Position numbers and translations under genes: made by a program. Positions 7,424 through 14,046 of a stretch of 14,046 nt of DNA are shown piece by piece. Source of the DNA: Natronohydrobacter sp. (lineage in GTDB: Bacteria; Pseudomonadota; Alphaproteobacteria; Rhodobacterales; Rhodobacteraceae); contig SKRP01000228.1 in NCBI GenBank assembly GCA_007118445.1, forward strand, positions 1-14,046, written 5' to 3'. Every line of letters starts with the position of its first letter. The first letter of the stretch is position 1. The notes beneath the pieces were generated by a model, which saw only the letters and a program-made list of their open reading frames with translations, was not told the origin of the DNA and made no database searches.

Positions 7424-8514
7424 CCTTCCTCCAGATTCAGCATGATGCCAATCGCAAGCAAAACTGTCGCAACCGGAAGCCCCCATGCGCCAAGAACCAC
7501 AGGAATCTGTCCGGTTTCCCCCAAAACCTGCGCGAAGTTACGCAGAAAGAACAGGCTGAATCCAGCCAGAATCGTGATCAGCGCCCGGATTCCCGCCCCG
7601 CCTGCGCGCATATGATGGATGCTCAGCGCAAGCGCCAGCAGCATCATGCCGGTCAGCAGCACCGGCAGCGCAAGCTCCATATTCAGCCGCATCCTGTGTT
7701 CAAGCGCCGAAAATCCCGCGCGTTCCAGCGTCGCAATGAAGCCTGGCAATTGCGCAAGCGGGATCGCGCGGACCTGCGCGAAACTGTCGCGGATTTGTTC
7801 GGGTGTCAGATCCGTGGCCAGGGCAAGGACGCTGTGATGGCGGGCGGAGTGTTCGGGGTTCAGATCCGACAGCTCCCAGAGTTTGACCTCCGTGAGCGCC
7901 CAGAGCCCGGGCCGTAAATCCGCGCGCGCCGCCGTCAGGCGCGTCGCGACCCCATCAGCGCCGTGAAAGACCAGAAAAGTCACATCATGCAGGATCGTGC
8001 CTGTCTCTTCGGCGCGCTGGGCGTGGATGACCGTCTGGCCAGCAGCATCGGCCTGCCGCAGCCACAGCCCGGCATCGCTGATCGCCGCGACACTCGCCGA
8101 CCCGCCGCGCAGCTGCCCCAGAACACGGGCATATTCGCGCGAAGCTCCGGCCACCACCGGGTTCATCACGGCGACAAAGCCGCTCGCGGCGATCAGCATA
8201 ACCAGCGCAGGCACGACCAGCAGGCGCGGCACGGATCGGCCCGTGGCGCGGATCACCACGAATTCAGACGAGCGCGACCAGTTCAGCCCCACCCACATCG
8301 CCGAGAGCATCAGGACCAGCGGCGCGATTTCGTAGAAACCCTCGGGCAGGTTCAGCAGCGACAGGCGCAGCACCGCACCGAGACCGGGCGATTGCGCGGC
8401 CAGACGGCGCATCTGCTCGACCATGTCGAGAAGCAGCAACATGCCCAGAAACACGCCCGAGACCATCAGAAAGGTCAGCGCGACCCGGCGGATCAGGTAG
8501 CGTTCGAGGATCAT
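7420..8514 (-). CDS. lptG: LPS export ABC transporter permease LptG
   Basis: One of the two inner-membrane permease subunits of the LptB2FG transporter, which extracts LPS from the inner membrane and pushes it onto the Lpt bridge. The 364-residue protein starts MILERYLIRRVALTFL, typical of LptG. It has three N-terminal membrane helices (about 10-30, 60-80, 97-117), a periplasmic jellyroll-like domain (about 120-270) and three C-terminal helices (about 278-300, 307-328, 338-360). The segment SSEFVVIRATGRS (82-94) sits where LptF/LptG contact the LptB ATPase. The frame extends upstream to an ATG at 8589, but ATG 8514 gives an ATGA overlap with the lptF stop, follows a G-rich ribosome site and matches family N-termini. 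The 3' end overlaps the lptD GTG, so lptF, lptG and lptD are likely translationally coupled. LptB is not in the window. Confidence 0.95.
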   Translation of the reverse strand: MILERYLIRRVALTFLMVSGVFLGMLLLLDMVEQMRRLAAQSPGLGAVLRLSLLNLPEGFYEIAPLVLMLSAMWVGLNWSRSSEFVVIRATGRSVPRLLVVPALVMLIAASGFVAVMNPVVAGASREYARVLGQLRGGSASVAAISDAGLWLRQADAAGQTVIHAQRAEETGTILHDVTFLVFHGADGVATRLTAARADLRPGLWALTEVKLWELSDLNPEHSARHHSVLALATDLTPEQIRDSFAQVRAIPLAQLPGFIATLERAGFSALEHRMRLNMELALPVLLTGMMLLALALSIHHMRAGGAGIRALITILAGFSLFFLRNFAQVLGETGQIPVVLGAWGLPVATVLLAIGIMLNLEEG

Positions 8515-9635
8515 GCCAGCCCCCTGCCCCTGCGACCGCCCTGACCGCGTCTGCGGCCCGGCCAGAACACCATGGCAGCGATCAGACACAACCCGACTCC
8601 GACTGGCACAAAGGCCAGCATGGCGCGGCCCGCATCCTTGAGCGCCGCCCCGGCTGCCGCATTGCCGATCAGCTGGATCACCGCCAGCGCTGCAATCGCG
8701 CCCAGCACCTGCCGGGTCGCACCCAGACGGCTGAACTGTCCCAGATAGACCGCCGCGAAGCCGATCAGCGCTGTGACCAGCGCCAGCAGCGGCTGGGCAT
8801 GGCGCGACATCAGCTCGAACCGGGCCTCGGCCAGCGTCAGACCCATCGCGGCAAAGCTGGCCGCATCCCCGCCTTGCAACACCGGGGTCGGCAATTCGCG
8901 CACATCGGTCCCGCGCCCGGTCGGGCCGATCAGCGCGCCGACATCATAGGTCAGATCGTCAAAGGCGATGGTGGTCAGCCGCCCTGTCGCCGTGACATGT
9001 ATCAGCGCAACCCCGTCGAGCATGACCAGCACCGGCCCGTTCGGCCCCGGTGCCAGCAGGGCCGAGGCAGCGCTGTATTCGACCCGCATATCCGCGCGGC
9101 GCTGATCCGACAGGAACACATCCAGCAGCTGTCCCTCTGGCGTGACGTCGCGCAGAAAGACCGTGACGCCGTCGGCCGGGTCCAGAAACTCGCCTGCGCG
9201 CAGGAAACGGGCGGTGATATTCTCGGCGATCTCGACCTGACGTTCGGCCAGTTGCGCGCGCGAGAGCGGCATCAGCACATGCATCAGCGCGGCCAGCATC
9301 AGCGCCACGATCAGCCCGAAAAGCGCCACAGGCCGCAACAGCCGCGCATAGGACAGCCCGATTCCCTGCAGCACCACCATTTCATTGTCGCGCGTCAGCC
9401 GGATCGCGACATAGACAGCGGCGGCGAAGGCCGAGAGCGGCAGCACGACGCGGATCACGATGGGCAGGGTCAGGGCCGAGAGTTCAAGAAACACCCAGAA
9501 GCTCTGCCCGTCGCCGATCAGCGCGTCAAACAGGCGCGCAGCGCGATTGACCCAATAGACCGAGACCAGCACCAGCGAGAAAAAGGCAAAGACGGTCAGC
9601 AACTGCACCAGCAGATATCGGTCGATCCTGTTCAC
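8511..9635 (-). CDS. lptF: LPS export ABC transporter permease LptF
   Basis: The partner permease of LptG in the LPS-exporting complex. It has 374 residues with helices at about 10-32, 52-78 and 103-123, a periplasmic domain (about 130-275) and helices at about 281-300, 307-328 and 336-357. NRIDRYLLVQLL at the N-terminus and TRDNEMVVLQGIGLS (81-95) are family hallmarks. The start is a GTG: an in-frame TAA lies immediately before it and the next Met is at residue 86, inside the coupling region, so the choice is forced. The ribosome site is weak (AGGGCG). The C-terminus ends in an unusual Arg/Gly-rich tail (GRRRGQGGRRGRGLA, 360-374), whose DNA also supplies the ribosome site for lptG. It is the first gene of the LPS-assembly block and is preceded by a 128-bp intergenic region with a palindromic element. 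Confidence 0.95.
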   Translation of the reverse strand: MNRIDRYLLVQLLTVFAFFSLVLVSVYWVNRAARLFDALIGDGQSFWVFLELSALTLPIVIRVVLPLSAFAAAVYVAIRLTRDNEMVVLQGIGLSYARLLRPVALFGLIVALMLAALMHVLMPLSRAQLAERQVEIAENITARFLRAGEFLDPADGVTVFLRDVTPEGQLLDVFLSDQRRADMRVEYSAASALLAPGPNGPVLVMLDGVALIHVTATGRLTTIAFDDLTYDVGALIGPTGRGTDVRELPTPVLQGGDAASFAAMGLTLAEARFELMSRHAQPLLALVTALIGFAAVYLGQFSRLGATRQVLGAIAALAVIQLIGNAAAGAALKDAGRAMLAFVPVGVGLCLIAAMVFWPGRRRGQGGRRGRGLA

Positions 9636-9700
9636 TTATGCGCCCTGTCTGTCGTCCCGGCCGCCAGTCTATCCCGCAGGGGGCAGGAAGGAAAGCCGGT

Positions 9701-9763
9701 GGAAGGGGGCGCTGCCCCCGTCGCCTGCGGCGACTCCCCCGGAGTATTTGGGGCAAGATGAAA
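9701..9763. repeat. Palindromic intergenic element with three hairpins, likely terminator of the molybdenum-hydroxylase operon
   Basis: Three inverted repeats lie in succession: GGGGGC-GCT-GCCCCC (9705-9719), GTCGCC-TGC-GGCGAC (9720-9734) and CCCC-N9-GGGG (9737-9753). They are followed by CAAGATGAA just before the stop of the hydroxylase large subunit. The composition and the ending motif resemble short palindromic elements that I recall being widely repeated between genes in Rhodobacterales; that is memory, not a search. Read on the minus strand it sits directly after the hydroxylase stop and before lptF, so it could end that transcript although it lacks a long U-run. Between it and the lptF GTG I see no convincing promoter; TAGACT on the minus strand is only a weak minus-10 candidate. 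Confidence 0.6.
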
Positions 9764-11992
9764 TCAGATCAGGTAATCTGCAGCGCGGATCAGGGGCAGG
9801 CTGCGGATGCGTTCGCCGGTCAGCGCAAAATGCGCATTGGCCAGCGCTGCCATGGCAGGCGGGGTGCCGGGCTCGCCCACGCCGCCCATATGCGGATTGT
9901 CCTGGACGATAGCGACCTCGATCTGCGGGGTGTTGAACATGCGCAGCGCGTCGTAATCGGGGAAATTGCCCTGATCGGCGCGGCCATCGGTGAAAGTGAT
10001 CTCACCCATCAGTGCGGCGGAAAGCCCGTAGATCAGCCCCGATTCCATCTGCGCGCGCACGATACCGGGATCGAGCACCAGCCCCGGATCGCAGGCCATC
10101 CAGGCGCGCGGGATGCGGATCGCGCCGCCCTCACGCGCGAGTTCGATGACGACGGCGGTGGGCGTCCCAAAAGACCATGTCATCGCCACACCGCGCGCGC
10201 GACCCTCGGGCAGCGGCTGGCCCCAGCCGGAGAGATCGCGCACCGCTTCGAGCGTACCGGCAGCGACAGGGCTTTCCGGGCCGACATGGTCGAGCCGGAA
10301 TTGCAGCGGGTCCGCGCCTGCCTGATGCGCCAGCTCGTCAATGAAGCTTTCGTGGAAGAAGCCGTTGAAGGAATTGCCGACCGCGCGCCAGAAGCCGATG
10401 GGCACATCGAGATCGGCCAGATGACCTGCGACGCGGTAATGCGGGATGTCATAGGGCTGATCAAACGCGCCTTCGACATGGCCCTTGTCCGGCCCGCCCA
10501 TGCTGCGCCCGGTCAGCCGCCCGATGGCTGCACGCGTGACCGAAGGGGCGGCGACCTTTGCATCCAGAAGCGTGATGCGGCCATTTTCCACCGCGCCGCG
10601 CATCCGCGCGATGGCAGCGGGGCGGTAGAAATCATGGCGCATATCCTCTTCGCGCGACCATGTCAGGCGGATCGGCGTGCCGGGAAGCTTCGCAGCGATG
10701 GTGGCGGCCTGACGGGTGATGTCGGTCTCAACCCGTCGCCCGAAGCCACCGCCCAGAAAGACTGTATGCAGGGTGACATTTTCCTCAGCCAGTCCAGCGG
10801 CTTCAGCGGCGACCTTCAGGTGCTCGCGCGGCGCCTGATTGCCCACCCAGAGCGTCAGATGTCCATCCTGCAGATGCGCGGTCGCGCCCATCGGCTCCAT
10901 CGTGGAATGGGCAAGGAATGGGACGCGGTATTCGACCTCAAGCTGCGCGCTCTGGTCATCGGGCTTGCCCTGATCGCGCATGGTGGAATTGGGCCGGTCG
11001 TCAAAGGCGCGCGCGATCTGGTCGAACATCGCCCCGGTGGTGGCAGGCAGGGGCGATTGCGTCCAGTCGATCTGCGCGGCCTCTGCGCCTTGCAATGCGG
11101 CCCATGTGTTGGACGCGATCACGGCAATCCCGTCGCCCAGATCGAGCACCTGCTCGACGCCCGGTATGGCCAGAGCGGGTGCGGGATCGAACCCGGCCAT
11201 GCTGCCGCCCAGATAGGGGCAGATCCGCACAGTGGCGAATTTCATCCCCGGCAGGACGATATCGGTGGAAAACTGCGCCTGCCCGGTCGCCTTGGCCCGC
11301 ATGTCACTGCGCGGCAGGGACCGGCCCAGAAGCTTCCAGTCATAGGGGTGACGCAACGCGACCTGCGGGACCGGTCGGCTTGCCGCGTCTTCGGCCAGTT
11401 CGCGATAGTCGATCTCGCGCCCGTCCGGGGCGATGACCTGACCGGCCTCGGTGCGCAACTGATCCGGCCCGACCCCCAGCCGGTCAGCGGCCACGGCCTT
11501 CAGCGCCTCGCGCGCGCTGGCACCCGCGCGCCGCATTCGCTCGAACCCATCCACAGTCGAGGTCGACCCACCGGTGACCTGCAGCCCCAGCAGTTTCGAG
11601 GCCGCCCCGATTCCGTGGGCAACACTGCGTTGCCAGTCCTTCATCGCATATTCCGGCACGGGCAGCGCGCCATGCGCCAGCGCGGCATTGTAGTAAGCCG
11701 CTGCCGGGGGGCCGTGCAGCACGCGGATCTGTTCCCAATCCGCATCCAGCTCTTCGGCGACCAGAGCCGCGAGTGTGGTATGCACCCCCTGCCCCATTTC
11801 GGCGCGCGGCGCGATGATGCTGATCCCGGCCCGATCGATGATCACATAGGGGTTGAGCGTCGCGCCATCTTCTGGGCGCAGCGGGTTGGCGACAGGTCGG
11901 CGGATCTGATAAATCCCGAACGCCGCGCCCCCGGCCACGGCGACCGCGCCGACCAGAAGCGTGCGGCGGGTGATCTTTCCAAGGCGACTCAT
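9764..11992 (-). CDS. Molybdopterin-binding subunit of a xanthine dehydrogenase-family hydroxylase (IorB/aldehyde dehydrogenase-like)
   Basis: Catalytic subunit of a periplasmic molybdenum hydroxylase that would oxidise an aldehyde or N-heterocycle using water as oxygen donor. The 742-residue length fits the isoquinoline 1-oxidoreductase beta-subunit/PaoC-like group (COG1529), which exist as separate subunits. The N-terminus carries a Tat signal (TRRTLLVGAVAVAGGAAFG, 8-26). Cofactor and active-site blocks are EMGQGVHTTLA (65-75), FLAHSTMEPM (359-368), GGGFGRR (414-420), GFWRAVGNSFNGF (533-545) and GGVGEPGTPPAMAALANA (703-720). Glu707 in GVGEPG is the position of the catalytic base in this family. 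Its ATG overlaps the 2Fe-2S subunit stop (ATGA), so the two form a coupled operon. No cytochrome c subunit, FAD subunit or XdhC-like maturation gene is adjacent. Substrate unknown. The first repeat element downstream separates it from lptF. Confidence 0.92.
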   Translation of the reverse strand: MSRLGKITRRTLLVGAVAVAGGAAFGIYQIRRPVANPLRPEDGATLNPYVIIDRAGISIIAPRAEMGQGVHTTLAALVAEELDADWEQIRVLHGPPAAAYYNAALAHGALPVPEYAMKDWQRSVAHGIGAASKLLGLQVTGGSTSTVDGFERMRRAGASAREALKAVAADRLGVGPDQLRTEAGQVIAPDGREIDYRELAEDAASRPVPQVALRHPYDWKLLGRSLPRSDMRAKATGQAQFSTDIVLPGMKFATVRICPYLGGSMAGFDPAPALAIPGVEQVLDLGDGIAVIASNTWAALQGAEAAQIDWTQSPLPATTGAMFDQIARAFDDRPNSTMRDQGKPDDQSAQLEVEYRVPFLAHSTMEPMGATAHLQDGHLTLWVGNQAPREHLKVAAEAAGLAEENVTLHTVFLGGGFGRRVETDITRQAATIAAKLPGTPIRLTWSREEDMRHDFYRPAAIARMRGAVENGRITLLDAKVAAPSVTRAAIGRLTGRSMGGPDKGHVEGAFDQPYDIPHYRVAGHLADLDVPIGFWRAVGNSFNGFFHESFIDELAHQAGADPLQFRLDHVGPESPVAAGTLEAVRDLSGWGQPLPEGRARGVAMTWSFGTPTAVVIELAREGGAIRIPRAWMACDPGLVLDPGIVRAQMESGLIYGLSAALMGEITFTDGRADQGNFPDYDALRMFNTPQIEVAIVQDNPHMGGVGEPGTPPAMAALANAHFALTGERIRSLPLIRAADYLI

Positions 11993-12459
11993 CCTGCACC
12001 CCCGCTCCGCAGCGCGCGCGCAGCGTCATGGATCGCGGCGCGGATCGCGGAATAGGTGCCGCAGCGGCACAGATTGCCGCCCATCGCATCGTCGATTTCA
12101 GCATCCGACGGGTCGGGATTCGCGGCCAGCAGGTCTGCGGCCTGCATGATCTGGCCGGACTGGCAATAGCCGCATTGCGCGACCTGATGGCGGATCCAGG
12201 CGTCCTGCAGGGGCGCAAGCCCGTCCGCGCCCAGCCCTTCGATGGTGGTCACATCGCCCCGGACCTCGCCCAGCGGCAATTGGCATGACCGCACCGCCTG
12301 CCCGTCCACATGCACTGTACAGGCCCCGCAAGAGGCCACGCCGCAGCCGAATTTCGTGCCGGTCAGGCCCAACTCGTCGCGCAGAACCCACAAGAGCGGG
12401 GTCTGGGGCGATGCAGCAACCTCGGTGCGGTGCCCGTTTACGGTTAGCGATCGGGTCAT
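11989..12459 (-). CDS. 2Fe-2S subunit of the molybdenum hydroxylase (IorA-like)
   Basis: Small electron-transfer subunit of 156 residues, the usual size for this family. The N-terminal plant-ferredoxin-type cluster is bound by Cys39, Cys44, Cys47 and Cys59 (CGVASCGAC plus a later Cys). The C-terminal four-helix cluster is bound by Cys96, Cys99, Cys131 and Cys133 (CGYC and CRC). It passes electrons from the molybdenum centre to an external acceptor. It has no signal peptide, so it probably rides out of the cell folded with the Tat-tagged large subunit, as known for related enzymes. The start ATG follows AGGAG at about 7 bases. It is 79 bp downstream of the DUF1223 gene on the same strand, with a possible own promoter in that gap, and its stop overlaps the large-subunit start. 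Confidence 0.95.
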   Translation of the reverse strand: MTRSLTVNGHRTEVAASPQTPLLWVLRDELGLTGTKFGCGVASCGACTVHVDGQAVRSCQLPLGEVRGDVTTIEGLGADGLAPLQDAWIRHQVAQCGYCQSGQIMQAADLLAANPDPSDAEIDDAMGGNLCRCGTYSAIRAAIHDAARALRSGGAG

Positions 12460-12479
12460 GTCTCGCTCCTGTTACAGAC

Positions 12480-12496
12480 AGCTTTGAAAGCTTATA
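12480..12496 (-). promoter_or_regulatory. Palindrome and TATAAG box upstream of the hydroxylase operon
   Basis: The 79-bp gap before the 2Fe-2S subunit gene holds a perfect palindrome AGCTTT-G-AAAGCT (12480-12492) directly next to a minus-strand TATAAG (12496-12491). If TATAAG is a minus-10 box, the palindrome lies at the transcription start, a place where repressors often bind. No good minus-35 hexamer is visible 16-18 bases upstream, so the promoter would depend on an activator or not exist. The ribosome site AGGAG follows about 12 bases after the palindrome. Confidence 0.3.
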
Positions 12497-12538
12497 CGTC
12501 ACTGCCCGCCGGATCCGACGAGTCTTTGTCACAGAAAA

Positions 12539-13273
12539 TCAGCGCCGCCTTGCCGCCCCGACAATTGGCCCCATGCCCTGTTCCTGTATGATCACAACCA
12601 CTGCCTCTGGCCCTTCGGCGGGCAGGGTCTGGCGAAAAGGGCGCAACCCGTTCCAGGTGCCCAGAACCTGCAGCGAGGTAACGATATTGCGATAGGTCAC
12701 GGACCGCCCGGCATTTTCACCTGCGAGAATCTCGACCTTCTCGGCATCCTTGTAGCGCAGGAACAGCACATCGGCCGCATAGGGCAGCCCTTCCGGAGCG
12801 CGCGCTTCGATGACCACATCCTTGCCGCGTTCACCCGACAGGGTTATGCGGACAGGATCGGGTGTAACAGCAAGGCTCAGATGTGTGCCGAGCGTGCCCA
12901 TGACCTGGGGGCGTGAGGACCCCTTCACCTCGTCAATGCCGCCGATGATCATCTGCGGGGTATAGACCGAGGAGCGCCCCTTGGCGCGCGCATAGGCTTT
13001 CTGGCGGTTGCTGAACTGCGCCTGACCGAAACTGTCGGCCCAGCCGATATAGTCCCAGTAATCGACATGCAGGGCCAGAGCGATGACATCCTCGCGGTCT
13101 GCCATGGCGTCGAGCAAACGATCCGCAGGCGGGCAGGCCGCGCAGCCCTGCGAGGTGAACAATTCCACCACGACCGGGTTTTGCTGCATGAACGGACTGT
13201 GTTGCGCAATTGCGGGTGACACCAAGCCGAGCGTCGCACAGAGCAATACTCGCCAACCCAATGCCAAGCGCAT
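12539..13273 (-). CDS. Exported DUF1223 thioredoxin-like protein
   Basis: A secreted protein of 244 residues and unknown function in the DUF1223 family. It has a signal peptide with a hydrophobic core (about 8-22) and likely cleavage after AIA (21-23), then a thioredoxin-like fold starting VVVELFTSQGCAACPPADRL (34-53). The CxxC is Cys44-Ala-Ala-Cys47. Other family-typical stretches are ALHVDYWDYIGW (67-78) and VYTPQMIIGG (103-112). The CxxC and export suggest a periplasmic thiol redox role, but this has not been shown for the family as far as I know. The start ATG follows GGGGA at 8 bases. It is divergent from acnA (243 bp between the starts) and upstream of the molybdenum-hydroxylase genes on the same strand, so it may be their first operon gene or an independent unit. 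Confidence 0.9.
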   Translation of the reverse strand: MRLALGWRVLLCATLGLVSPAIAQHSPFMQQNPVVVELFTSQGCAACPPADRLLDAMADREDVIALALHVDYWDYIGWADSFGQAQFSNRQKAYARAKGRSSVYTPQMIIGGIDEVKGSSRPQVMGTLGTHLSLAVTPDPVRITLSGERGKDVVIEARAPEGLPYAADVLFLRYKDAEKVEILAGENAGRSVTYRNIVTSLQVLGTWNGLRPFRQTLPAEGPEAVVVIIQEQGMGPIVGAARRR

Positions 13274-13328
13274 GTCATATCCCCGACCGTGAACGTGCCG
13301 CCGATCTAATCATGTACAAAGGTATCGG

Positions 13329-13449
13329 CCAATCAAGGTTTTGCGAGATTGTGCAAGGCGCGGCAAGATGGCCACAGGCCAACCCGGACCATCAGTTACG
13401 AAATTTTTGTGCACAACGGTATACAAATTGCGCGAATCCCCTTGATTGG
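13329..13449. promoter_or_regulatory. acnA/DUF1223 divergent control region with a 10-bp inverted repeat and a palindrome
   Basis: CCAATCAAGG (13329-13338) recurs exactly inverted as CCTTGATTGG (13440-13449), 101 bases apart, across the AT-rich part of the intergenic region. Inside it lies a perfect palindrome TTGTGCACAA (13407-13416). A plausible plus-strand promoter for acnA is TTACGA (13396-13401), 18 bases, TATACA (13420-13425), which would place the palindrome in the spacer and the right-hand repeat just after the start of transcription. The promoter match is weak; the repeats are exact. Confidence 0.4.
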
Positions 13450-13516
13450 TGGGGTGGTAAGAGGGTAAGTCAGGCCCAGCAAGACCCCTTTCACCCTCAA
13501 GGGAGGCCAAAGCCCC

Positions 13517-14046
13517 ATGACCATTATCGTCGGACAAGACAGCACAGGCACGCGCAAGACGCTCAGCGCAGGCGGCAAGAGCATTGCCTATTATTCCATC
13601 CCCGCTGCACAGGCTGCAGGGCTGGGCGATTTCGCCAATCTGCCTGCTGCGCTGAAAGTCGTGCTGGAAAACATGCTGCGTTTCGAGGACGGCAAGACGG
13701 TCACGGTCGAGGATATCAAGGCGTTTTCCGACTGGGGCAAGAATGGCGGCAAGAACCCGCGCGAAATCGCTTATCGCCCGGCCCGCGTGCTGATGCAGGA
13801 TTTCACCGGTGTTCCGGCAGTGGTCGATCTGGCCGCGATGCGCGACGGCATCAAGGCACTGGGGGGTGATCCGCAGAAGATCAACCCGCTGAACCCGGTT
13901 GATCTGGTTATCGACCACAGCGTGATGATCGACGAATTCGGCAATCCGCGCGCCTTCCAGATGAATGTGGACCGCGAATATGAGCGCAACATGGAGCGCT
14001 ACACCTTCCTGAAATGGGGTCAGGGCGCGTTCAACAATTTCCGCGT
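13517..14046 (+). CDS. acnA: Aconitate hydratase A, N-terminal part (runs off the window)
   Basis: Interconverts citrate and isocitrate in the TCA cycle, in the cytosol, using a 4Fe-4S cluster. Only the first 176 residues of an enzyme of about 900 are present; the reading frame is open to the last base. They match the start of the AcnA/IRP1 family: YYSIPAAQAAG (25-35), LKVVLENMLR (46-55), YRPARVLMQDFTGVPAVVD (86-104), NPVDLVIDHSVMIDEFG (126-142) and ERYTFLKWGQGAFNNFR (160-176). The cluster cysteines lie beyond the window. The ATG is preceded by GGAGG at 10 bases, slightly long but the only candidate. It is divergent from the DUF1223 gene across the control region described above. Confidence 0.96.
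   Translation, partial: MTIIVGQDSTGTRKTLSAGGKSIAYYSIPAAQAAGLGDFANLPAALKVVLENMLRFEDGKTVTVEDIKAFSDWGKNGGKNPREIAYRPARVLMQDFTGVPAVVDLAAMRDGIKALGGDPQKINPLNPVDLVIDHSVMIDEFGNPRAFQMNVDREYERNMERYTFLKWGQGAFNNFR

Noticed and set aside
7424..7486. Upstream ATG extension of lptD (21 extra residues from 7486)
   Set aside because: It would overlap lptG by 67 bases and precede the signal peptide with non-hydrophobic sequence. GTG 7423 has a ribosome site and the GTGA junction.
5780..7615. A 611-codon open frame on the plus strand opposite lptD and the end of lptG
   Set aside because: It shadows well-supported genes, spans a gene boundary, is rich in Arg/Gln/His as expected from antisense GC-rich coding DNA, and shows no domain.
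8515..8589. Upstream ATG extension of lptG (25 extra residues from 8589)
   Set aside because: The added residues overlap lptF and do not resemble LptG N-termini. ATG 8514 matches the family and the ATGA junction.
9638..12055. An 805-codon open frame on the plus strand opposite the molybdenum hydroxylase genes
   Set aside because: It is the antisense of two clearly recognisable proteins, its translation shows no family motif, and long antisense frames are expected where third positions are strongly G/C-biased.

Overview
The window looks like chromosomal DNA of a GC-rich alphaproteobacterium, most likely Rhodobacterales (Paracoccaceae/Roseobacteraceae). The basis is the high GC with strong third-position bias, the gene set (class II DAHP synthase, GlxA-type regulator, lptF-lptG-lptD-surA chain, acnA divergent from a DUF1223 gene) and a palindromic intergenic element of a kind I associate with that order. 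The genus cannot be fixed from sequence alone.

Layout, left to right. A class II DAHP synthase (minus strand, 7-1377), the first step of aromatic amino acid synthesis, is divergent from a GlxA-type AraC-family regulator (plus strand, 1545-2552). The regulator ends tail to tail with a YbjJ-like MFS transporter (minus, 2597-3784). From there to 13273 every gene is on the minus strand. In transcription order these are: a DUF1223 thioredoxin-like exported protein (13273-12539); a two-subunit molybdenum hydroxylase of the isoquinoline 1-oxidoreductase/aldehyde dehydrogenase type (2Fe-2S subunit 12459-11989, Tat-exported molybdopterin subunit 11992-9764); a palindrome-rich intergenic element (about 9701-9760); then the outer-membrane lipopolysaccharide assembly block lptF (9635-8511), lptG (8514-7420), lptD (7423-5219), a SurA-type periplasmic chaperone (5115-3844) and the MFS transporter. 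At the right edge, aconitase A starts at 13517 on the plus strand and runs off the window.

How the genes work together. LptF and LptG are the inner-membrane permease pair of the LPS-exporting ABC transporter. LptD is the outer-membrane LPS translocon and SurA helps fold outer-membrane barrels, so the block is one assembly line. Its first three genes are coupled by 4-base start/stop overlaps (ATGA for lptF/lptG, GTGA for lptG/lptD). The molybdenum hydroxylase is also coupled by ATGA and carries both 2Fe-2S motifs, the Tat motif and the active-site Glu, but no cytochrome partner or maturation gene is visible beside it.

No clear undescribed multi-gene system is present. The most useful second-look items are a perfect hexanucleotide repeat in the LptD signal peptide, the three-hairpin element before lptF, a 10-bp inverted repeat bracketing the acnA promoter region, short palindromes at the aroA(II) and iorA-like promoter regions, and the gene order (molybdenum hydroxylase directly before lptF, transporter directly after surA). 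There are no RNA genes, CRISPR arrays, insertion sequences or gene-free stretches above 300 bases that I can see.
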